Shown: one piece after another, positions 1 to 5,993 of the stretch
How positions within the stretch are numbered: position 1 is the stretch's first letter
Layout: each line of letters opens with the position of its first letter
DNA from: Anaerolineae bacterium
GTDB lineage: Bacteria; Chloroflexota; Anaerolineae; JAAYZQ01
DNA length: 24,678 nt
Direction of reading: 5' to 3'
Assembly (NCBI GenBank): GCA_016929795.1
Contig: JAFGIA010000458.1
Span: 1-24,678 of the forward strand
Program-made: the position numbers and the translations under genes
Notes under the pieces: model-generated
Seen by the model: the letters and a program-made list of their open reading frames with translations, nothing else
Database searches by the model: none
Told to the model about the DNA's origin: nothing

Positions 1-935
1 ATGATCGCGTCCTGCTCGCCGATGTGGCCGATGGTGTCGTTGTACACGCTCTGCTCTTCCGTCAGGCCCATCCGCTCCAGCATGTCGCGGTAGGCCGACG
101 GCTTGACCAGGAGCATGTTTAAAAAGTCGACGTCGGCGCGGGTGTAGGGCTCGCCGCGCTCTTCCAGGCCGCTCTTGCGCAGCGACTCGTCGACGCAGAA
201 CATCCAGTTGTCCATCGTCACTTCGTTCAGCCGGTTCTTCATCGCCTCCGGCTCGACAAGGTCGAAATAGAAGAGCCCGGCCGCACGCGTCGCGTCGGTC
301 GGCGGCTGCACGGTGCCGCTAGCGGGGATGATGACGTGTTTGCTCATCGAGCCGTCGGCCATCAGGTGCGAGCCGAGCACGCGGTTGCGCGGCCAGTTGC
401 GGCGCAGCAGCATTGCGCCCGCCCCCGACCCGATGTTCCACATGAACGACAGGCGTTGATTTTTGTGATTGATGAAATCGCTGACCCGGTAGCCGCCGCC
501 GATCAGGATCGTATCCACGCCGGGGTCGGCCAGCATGATCCCCTTGGCCATCTGCATGGCCGCGATCGTGGTTGCACAGCGGGTGTGCAGGTCAATGCCC
601 CACGCATTGGTGGCGCCGATCTCGTAGGCCAGGTGGATGGCCGTGGTCCAGAGCAGGTACTCGCGCCACTCCTCGGTCGTACAGAGTACGACGTCGATCT
701 CTTGCGGGCCGACGTCGGCCCTTGACAGGCAGTCGAGCGCGGCTTTGATCGCCATCTCGTTTGGGTGGTCGTCGGGCCCGGCGACGTGCTTTTGGGTAAT
801 GCCCATCTTGTCGCGCACCACCCACTCGGGCAGGCCGCTCGCTTGCGCCATCTCGGCGGCCGTGATCACCGTCTCGGGCAGGTACATGCCCAGGCTGACA
901 ATGCCCACAGAGAAGTCAGAACCAGCGTGCGTCAT
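1..935 (-). CDS. 3-oxoacyl-ACP synthase III (KAS III/FabH-like), partial at its C-terminus
   Basis: Thiolase-fold condensing enzyme, 311 residues visible before the gene leaves the window. The fold is recognised from an N-terminal GIVSLGMYLPE stretch, the GPDDH segment near residues 53-57, a DVVLCTTEEW strand-turn near 81-90, the nucleophile context DLHTRCATT (Cys120) and the GGGYR strand near 147-151. Family knowledge: KAS III enzymes condense an acyl-CoA with malonyl-ACP to start fatty-acid synthesis, while relatives make hydroxymethylglutaryl-type or secondary metabolites. It most resembles the divergent 3-oxoacyl-ACP synthase group whose C-terminal motif reads roughly LHMKRSAH, but here that stretch is LLVKPSAYRDML, so neither that His nor the FabH PHQAN His is visible. 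The start at 935 is preceded by a strong AGGAGAGA ribosome-binding site. The exact substrate cannot be told from sequence. Confidence 0.8.
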   Translation of the reverse strand, partial: MTHAGSDFSVGIVSLGMYLPETVITAAEMAQASGLPEWVVRDKMGITQKHVAGPDDHPNEMAIKAALDCLSRADVGPQEIDVVLCTTEEWREYLLWTTAIHLAYEIGATNAWGIDLHTRCATTIAAMQMAKGIMLADPGVDTILIGGGYRVSDFINHKNQRLSFMWNIGSGAGAMLLRRNWPRNRVLGSHLMADGSMSKHVIIPASGTVQPPTDATRAAGLFYFDLVEPEAMKNRLNEVTMDNWMFCVDESLRKSGLEERGEPYTRADVDFLNMLLVKPSAYRDMLERMGLTEEQSVYNDTIGHIGEQDAI

Positions 936-1193
936 CAGTCTCTCTCCTCATCCTGTCATTGCCAGTGCAGCAATCCCCGATCTGCCGGCAAGCAGCAGGC
1001 CCAAGTATTGTAGCGTATGGCCGTTGCGGGCGAGTTACAAATCAGTTACCGGCCTGCCAGGGGTGATACTTTTCAAACAAGCTCCAAAGCACGTCTCGGG
1101 CCGCCCCCAGTGAGGGAGGCTTGCCTTATGCGAAAGGTCTTGCTGATAGGGGGGCGCCGCGCACTCTCAAATCCGTTGTTGTGTCCCCTCCGC
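936..1193. other. Intergenic region between the KAS III-like and MalT-like genes
   Basis: 258 bp between two genes read in the same (-) direction. The only notable sequence is a TACAAT at 1012-1007 (-), which could be a -10 box about 70 nt before the KAS III-like start, but no -35 box lies at 16-19 bp. No clear terminator hairpin was found for the MalT-like gene. Confidence 0.4.
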
Positions 1194-4100
1194 TCACAAC
1201 AGCCGTTGGAAGAGGGTGCGTGTCTCGCTGGACGGCTCGACGTCGAGCTCGGCGCGCAGCGTGTCGACGCAGCGCTGGTACGTCTCGTGCACGGCCGGGC
1301 GGTTGCCCAGCCCGGCGTACGCTTCCATGATCAGCCGATAGGCCGCTTCCCGGCAGTTGTCGCGGGCCAGGATCTGCCGGCTCACGTCGATCGCCTCGTC
1401 GTAAGTATGCTCTGCCAGCAGGTGCCTGGCCACCTTTTCGGCTGCCGCCAGGTAGACCTCGCGCAGGTGCCACCGCCTGCCGGCGGCCCAATCCTCGTAC
1501 AGGGCATCGGGCAAATAGTCGTCGCGGTAGAGATCCAACGCCAGCCGGAGCAGCTCCGGCTCCTCGGACGAAGCCAGCCGCTCGAAATCGTCGGCGTCTA
1601 TGACCACGAACGCGGCCGGGTTCAGGCCATAGAGTGTGTCGCGACGCACGACGAAAAAGGGAGAAGCGCCACGCGGCCGTGCTGGCTCCAGGGCCGTGCC
1701 GATGGCGTTTAGCGCCACTTTAAAGTCGCGCTCGGCAGCATCGGGCGGCAGGTGGGGCCACAATTGGTCGACGATCTGCTCGCGATAGAACCACTGCCCG
1801 CGGTGGGTCAGCAGGAACTGGAACACCTGGCGCGCCTTTTCGCGGCGCCAGTCGCCGGCGGCCACCACCTCGCCGCCGCGCCACACGGCAAAGGGGCCGA
1901 GTGTGCGCACCGTGAGGCTGTAGCCGGGGTGAAAGTCGACGTCGGCGACGTCGAGCCGGGCCGGGGTCGCCCGGGCCAGCGCCCGGGCCACGAGCGCCGC
2001 CGCATAGGGCGGCTCGATCTCTTGCCGGCGCGCTTCGAGCAGAAGGGGCAGCGCCGCGTGGCGGTCGGCCAGGCCGAGAAAGGTGACCTCGGTCAGCAGG
2101 AAATCGTAGCCGTGGTGCCGGGCGTGGGGCAGCAGCTCACATGCAACTTGGATCGCCCGCTCCACGTCGCCCTGCCACCAGGCGTCGAGGGCGAGCCACA
2201 ACCACGCGGCGGCCTGGCCAAAGGTGTCGCCGATGCGCGCAAAGCTGCCGGCGGCCGGCACCAGAACCCCCCTGGCCTGCTCGGAGCGGCCCGCGAGGGC
2301 ATAGCCCGCGCCGAGGGCCAGTTGGACCAGATCCTGCAGCCACTCGTCGCCCGCCCGGCGCAGGATCTCGAGGGCGCGCTGCGCATAGCCTTCAGCCTGT
2401 GGGATCTGGCCGCTATAGGCGGCAGCGCGGCACAGGCCCCACAACGGCTCTGCCTGGGTGCGCATCACACCAAAGGTACGGATCTGAGCCAGGGCGTGCT
2501 CGTAGAGGGCCGTGGCCCGCCTGTGCGCCGTCCCTTCCCTCTTCTCCTGATCCCAGGCCCGCCACTCGTCGAGCTGAATGGCGTGCGCCAGCCGCATGAG
2601 CCCGACGACCTCCACAAAGCGCGACTCGAGCCGGCGCCCGATGGCCGCCCCCTCGCGGGCGCAGCGCGCGGCCGCCGCGCCCTCGCCCCTGAGCACGTGC
2701 ACCAAGGAGAGTAAGAGGAGGGTTTCGCGGTGAAAGCGCTGCGGCCGCTGCGCGTTTGCCAGCCGCTCTTCTTCCGCCCGCTGTTCGAGCAAGGCACGCG
2801 CCTCGTCGAGCCGCCCCGTGCGCATGTGCGCGCGTGCCTCCAGATAGACGTCGCTGCCATCCACGTCGGCGCGCAGGAGCCGCGCCTCGTGGTGCAGCGC
2901 GCGCGCCTCGGCCGGGTAGCCCAGGTTTAGCTTGTTCTCGGCCAGGAAATCGAGGAGCGTCGCCGCCTCGTCGCGGTGCTCCTCCGGCTCCAGCAGGCGC
3001 AGCGCCTCTTCCAACAGGCTGTCGGCTTTGAGCGGCCGCACTGTGTCGAGGTAGACCTGGGCCTGTCCACGCAGGGCGCGGCTGCGCCCGGGCAGGTCGC
3101 CGCGCTGGCGATAGATCGCCTCGGCTTGCGTGTAATGATCGAGCGCCGCGTCGAACTGGGCACGCAGGCGCCTCACATCGCCCTGCAGCAGGTGGACGCG
3201 CGGCCGGGAGGCCTGCACCTCGGGCTGCAGGCGCGCGATCCACGCTTCCAGGCTGTCAAAGCGCCCCAGCCGCACCAGGTCCGGGCCAGCCTCTTCGATC
3301 AGCTCGGCCGCCTGGTCGTGCTTTTCCGCCCTCAGCAGGTGATAGATCGTCTCTTCCACCTGCCCGTTCGCTTCAAAGTAGGCGGCTGCGCGGGAGTGCA
3401 GCCGCTGCGCTTCGTCCGGGCTCTGCGCCAGGCGCGCCTGCAAAAAGTCGTGGAACAGGCGGTGGTAACGAAAGACGTCGTCGCCCAGGGCGGCACCCGC
3501 GGCAGCGCCCACGGCAGCCACGAACAGCCCATCCTCTTGCAGCCGATGCAGGGTCGCCACGCTCGATTCCACTCCAAGCAGCGCATCACACACGGCACCA
3601 TCCATCTGGCGCAGCACCGACGTGTGAAGCAAGAAACGCTGCATCGCAGGCGCCAGCCTGGCAAGCACGTCCTCGGCCAGATAATCGAACAGCGTTTCGA
3701 GCGTCGACGGCAGCTTGCCAAGGATCGCGTCGACCCCTGGCACCGCCCCGCTCTGCAGGCTCTGCCACACCATCTGCAGCGCGATGGCCCACCCCTCCGT
3801 CTCTGACGCCAGCGCCTCTGCCTGTTCCGGCGAGAGGGGATAGCGGTAGGCGTCGCGAAAGAGGGCCTCGATCTCGTGCGCGGTAAAGGCCAGGTCCTGC
3901 CGGCCGAGCGCCAGCACCTGGCCCTTGGCGCGCCAGCGGGTCAGCGCCGCCAGGGGGGGCGTCCTGCGCGTAGAGACGACGATGTGCAAACGCGGCGGGA
4001 TATAGTCCACCAGGCGCTCGAGCAGCGCCGCTGCCTCGGGCACCCCGGCCACCAGGTGGTAGTCGTCCAGTACGAGCACTGCCTCGTCGTCCAGCGCGCG

Positions 4101-4466
4101 CGTCAGGAGGTTGAGCAGCGGCGTCAGCAGCGCTGGCGTCACCTGCCCCCCCGCCTCTTCCAGCAACGCCAGCGCGTGCTCGCACCCGTCGAGGTCGAGG
4201 CACTCGAAGGCGCAGATCAGGTGTGCCGCAAACAAGAGGGGGTCACGGTCCGGCTCGGTGATTGTGTACCAGAAGAGGAGATCCACGGCGTGAGCAAGCT
4301 CGGTGAGCGCCGTGCTCTTGCCATAACCAGTGCCCGCCTGTACGATGGTCAGGGGATAGTCAAGCACCTCGTCCAGGCGCGCCGCCAGCCGCGGCCGGCG
4401 CACCACCCCCCGCCTCTGCCGCGGCGGCACCAGTTGGCTGCGAATGACCAGATCGTGTAGCGCCAT
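1194..4466 (-). CDS. MalT-like STAND ATPase/TPR regulator with C-terminal SARP-type wHTH-BTAD module
   Basis: Large signal-transducing transcription activator of about 1090 residues. An N-terminal STAND NTPase has a Walker A at residues 44-52 (AGTGYGKST) and a Walker B-like VLVLDDYH, as in MalT. A long helical region (about 400-830) of TPR-like units follows. The C-terminus (about 850-1085) holds an OmpR-type winged helix (RTLGPFAVWRGG, then RREKARQVFQFLL) and a BTAD helical domain, as in AfsR/SARP regulators, so DNA binding is by a SARP-type rather than a LuxR-type domain. MALHDL at 4466 is chosen as start because a TATAAT box lies 9 nt upstream; the in-frame ATG at 4532 would lie upstream of that promoter. 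The stop at 1194 is followed by about 260 bp before the synthase gene. The inducing ligand and target genes are unknown; divergent queG is a possible but unproven target. Confidence 0.88.
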   Translation of the reverse strand: MALHDLVIRSQLVPPRQRRGVVRRPRLAARLDEVLDYPLTIVQAGTGYGKSTALTELAHAVDLLFWYTITEPDRDPLLFAAHLICAFECLDLDGCEHALALLEEAGGQVTPALLTPLLNLLTRALDDEAVLVLDDYHLVAGVPEAAALLERLVDYIPPRLHIVVSTRRTPPLAALTRWRAKGQVLALGRQDLAFTAHEIEALFRDAYRYPLSPEQAEALASETEGWAIALQMVWQSLQSGAVPGVDAILGKLPSTLETLFDYLAEDVLARLAPAMQRFLLHTSVLRQMDGAVCDALLGVESSVATLHRLQEDGLFVAAVGAAAGAALGDDVFRYHRLFHDFLQARLAQSPDEAQRLHSRAAAYFEANGQVEETIYHLLRAEKHDQAAELIEEAGPDLVRLGRFDSLEAWIARLQPEVQASRPRVHLLQGDVRRLRAQFDAALDHYTQAEAIYRQRGDLPGRSRALRGQAQVYLDTVRPLKADSLLEEALRLLEPEEHRDEAATLLDFLAENKLNLGYPAEARALHHEARLLRADVDGSDVYLEARAHMRTGRLDEARALLEQRAEEERLANAQRPQRFHRETLLLLSLVHVLRGEGAAAARCAREGAAIGRRLESRFVEVVGLMRLAHAIQLDEWRAWDQEKREGTAHRRATALYEHALAQIRTFGVMRTQAEPLWGLCRAAAYSGQIPQAEGYAQRALEILRRAGDEWLQDLVQLALGAGYALAGRSEQARGVLVPAAGSFARIGDTFGQAAAWLWLALDAWWQGDVERAIQVACELLPHARHHGYDFLLTEVTFLGLADRHAALPLLLEARRQEIEPPYAAALVARALARATPARLDVADVDFHPGYSLTVRTLGPFAVWRGGEVVAAGDWRREKARQVFQFLLTHRGQWFYREQIVDQLWPHLPPDAAERDFKVALNAIGTALEPARPRGASPFFVVRRDTLYGLNPAAFVVIDADDFERLASSEEPELLRLALDLYRDDYLPDALYEDWAAGRRWHLREVYLAAAEKVARHLLAEHTYDEAIDVSRQILARDNCREAAYRLIMEAYAGLGNRPAVHETYQRCVDTLRAELDVEPSSETRTLFQRLL

Positions 4467-4475
4467 CGTGATTGC

Positions 4476-4504
4476 ATTATAGCGCAAAACCCGCCCCCAT
4501 GCAA
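4476..4504 (-). promoter_or_regulatory. Promoter of the MalT-like regulator gene
   Basis: On the minus strand TTGCAT (4504-4499) is followed after exactly 17 bp by TATAAT (4481-4476). The ATG at 4466 begins 9 nt after the -10 box, so the transcript should start about 3 nt before the codon and be essentially leaderless. No Shine-Dalgarno sequence is visible. Confidence 0.7.
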
Positions 4505-4552
4505 TAGCCTTATTCCCGGCCCCCATTCTCAATATGAGCCAGAGACCAGCTT

Positions 4553-4613
4553 GCAGTTTTTAATTTTATTTTTTTAAGATGATATTTTTAATTTATAATT
4601 TCCAATCTCTCGC
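4553..4613 (+). promoter_or_regulatory. A+T-rich tract upstream of the queG promoter (possible UP element)
   Basis: About 60 bp made almost wholly of A and T runs in an otherwise GC-rich region. It ends directly at the -35 box of queG (4614), the position where the RNA polymerase alpha subunit contacts UP elements. It also lies upstream of the divergent MalT-like promoter. The UP-element role is inference; it could equally be an easily melted or curved spacer or a protein-binding site. Confidence 0.4.
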
Positions 4614-4642
4614 TTGACCAATCCCCCCCATTCCGCTATAAT
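4614..4642 (+). promoter_or_regulatory. Promoter of queG, leaderless arrangement
   Basis: TTGACC (4614-4619), 17 bp, TATAAT (4637-4642), close to the sigma-70 consensus. The ATG at 4650 begins after 7 intervening bases, which is where transcription would start, so the mRNA probably begins at or next to the start codon. The earlier in-frame ATG at 4641 overlaps the -10 box and cannot be used from this promoter. Confidence 0.8.
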
Positions 4643-4649
4643 GTCCCCC

Positions 4650-5831
4650 ATGCACACACACGGCATACCAGCCACAGCCGGCGCCCGCATCACAGAAGCG
4701 CGCATCGCCGTGCTGGCGGCTGAGCTGGGCTTTGACCTGGCAGGGGTCGTGCCGGCCGGACCGGCGCACACGTTCGAACGCTATACCGCCTGGCTCGACG
4801 CGGGGCACCACGGCGAGATGGGCTACATGGCCCGCGCCGACGCCGTCGAGCGGCGCGCTGACCCACGGCACATCCTGCCGGGTGCCGAATCGGTCGTGGT
4901 GGTGGGCCTCAACTACCACACGGTCGCCCTGCCCGCCCACCTGCGCGACGCCCCGTCGCGCGGCATTATGGCCAGCTATGCCTGGGGTGTCGACTATCAC
5001 GACGTAATGACTCCGCGGCTGCGAACGCTCGCCGCGCGCATCGAGGCAGAAGCGGGTCACGCCGTCGCCCACCGCGCTTATGTCGACACAGGCGCCATCC
5101 TGGAGCGCGATTGGGCAGTGCGTGCCGGGCTGGGTTTTCTCGGCAGGAATACGGCGCTCATCCATCCACGGCTCGGATCGTGGCTCTTTTTGGGCGAGCT
5201 GCTCCTGGCCGCACCCGTTGAGCCGTCGTGGGCACCGCCTGCCACGGGGACGTGTGGGCAGTGCACACGCTGCCTGGAGGCGTGTCCCACGAACGCATTC
5301 CCTGCCCCAGGCGTTCTCGATGCCCGGCGCTGCATCTCTTACCTGACGATCGAGCTCCAGGGCCCGATCCCACGCGAGTTGAGGCCGCTCATGGGGAACC
5401 GTATTTTTGGCTGCGACGTCTGCCAGGAAGTATGCCCCTGGAACCGGCGCTTTGCCGCGCCGACGGCCCAGCCCGCCTTCTGGCCCGGCCCCGACGCCAT
5501 CGCGCCGCCGCTCCTCGACCTGATCGACCTCGACGACGAGGCCTTGGGCGCGCGATTCACGGGCAGCCCCATTCTGCGCGCCAAACGCCGCGGCCTGCTG
5601 CGCAACGTCGCCGTCGCGCTCGGCAATTGGGGCGATGCGGCCGCCATCCCGGCTTTGATCCGGGCCTTGGGCGACGCCGAGCCTCTCGTGCGCGGCCACG
5701 CCGCGTGGGCGCTGGGCCGGATCGGCACACACGATGCGCGCCGGGCACTGCTCTGCGCAATGGCAGGCGAGGGCGACGACTGGGTGCGCGCCGAGATAAT
5801 GGGTGCGATCCCTGGCGCGGATTCAGAATGA
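4650..5831 (+). CDS. queG: Epoxyqueuosine reductase QueG
   Basis: Cobalamin-dependent iron-sulfur enzyme that reduces epoxyqueuosine to queuosine in the wobble position of GUN-anticodon tRNAs, the last step of queuosine synthesis. The 393-residue protein is of usual length for forms with a C-terminal HEAT-like tail (about 325-390, with GDAAAIPALIRALGDAEPLVRGH-type helices). Diagnostic features are the VDTGAILERDWA motif with the presumed catalytic Asp146, GFLGRNT just after it, and two 4Fe-4S ligand sets: Cys202, 205, 208, 212 (CGQCTRCLEACP) and Cys255, 258, 262 (CDVCQEVCP), plus a Cys in RRCISYLT. Start 4650 was chosen from the promoter, and there is no ribosome-binding site. No other queuosine gene is in the window, so Q precursors may be salvaged or made elsewhere. 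Confidence 0.95.
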   Translation: MHTHGIPATAGARITEARIAVLAAELGFDLAGVVPAGPAHTFERYTAWLDAGHHGEMGYMARADAVERRADPRHILPGAESVVVVGLNYHTVALPAHLRDAPSRGIMASYAWGVDYHDVMTPRLRTLAARIEAEAGHAVAHRAYVDTGAILERDWAVRAGLGFLGRNTALIHPRLGSWLFLGELLLAAPVEPSWAPPATGTCGQCTRCLEACPTNAFPAPGVLDARRCISYLTIELQGPIPRELRPLMGNRIFGCDVCQEVCPWNRRFAAPTAQPAFWPGPDAIAPPLLDLIDLDDEALGARFTGSPILRAKRRGLLRNVAVALGNWGDAAAIPALIRALGDAEPLVRGHAAWALGRIGTHDARRALLCAMAGEGDDWVRAEIMGAIPGADSE

Positions 5832-5836
5832 TGAAT

Positions 5837-5860
5837 GACGCAAGTGGGGCGTCTTTTTTT
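5837..5860 (+). terminator. Probable intrinsic terminator of queG
   Basis: A short hairpin, GACGC (5837-5841) pairing with GCGTC (5849-5853) over a 7-nt loop, is followed at once by seven T residues (5854-5860). The stem is only 5 bp, but the T-run is convincing. The last T residues form part of the -35 box of the next gene. Confidence 0.6.
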
Positions 5861-5885
5861 CATCTCTGGGCTGGTGTGGTATAAT
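5857..5885 (+). promoter_or_regulatory. Promoter of the kinase-phosphotransacylase fusion gene
   Basis: TTTTCA (5857-5862), 17 bp, TATAAT (5880-5885). Transcription should begin near 5892, giving a leader of about 100 nt before the ATG at 5994. The leader can form a GCCTT/AAGGC hairpin (5893-5906) and a longer one (5931-5961: GAGAG plus CGC pairing with GCG plus CTCTC, one bulged G). I recognise no known riboswitch class. Confidence 0.65.
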
Positions 5886-5993
5886 GGGCGCGGCCTTGAG
5901 GAAGGCATGGCGAGGCGATCAAAGCCGGACGAGAGGCGCTCACCACCGCGACGGCGCTCTCGCACTTGTCCGTAAACAAACAGGAGTTGATGG

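Noticed and set aside
1007..1012. TACAAT as the -10 box of the KAS III-like gene
   Set aside because: No acceptable -35 box at 16-19 bp, unlike the other promoters in the window.
1017..1712. 231-codon + strand frame spanning the gap and the end of the MalT-like gene
   Set aside because: Most of it is antisense to the BTAD region; no ribosome-binding site or family motif.
4593..5732. 379-codon minus-strand frame opposite queG
   Set aside because: QueG iron-sulfur and catalytic motifs fix the coding strand, and the antisense product shows no domain.
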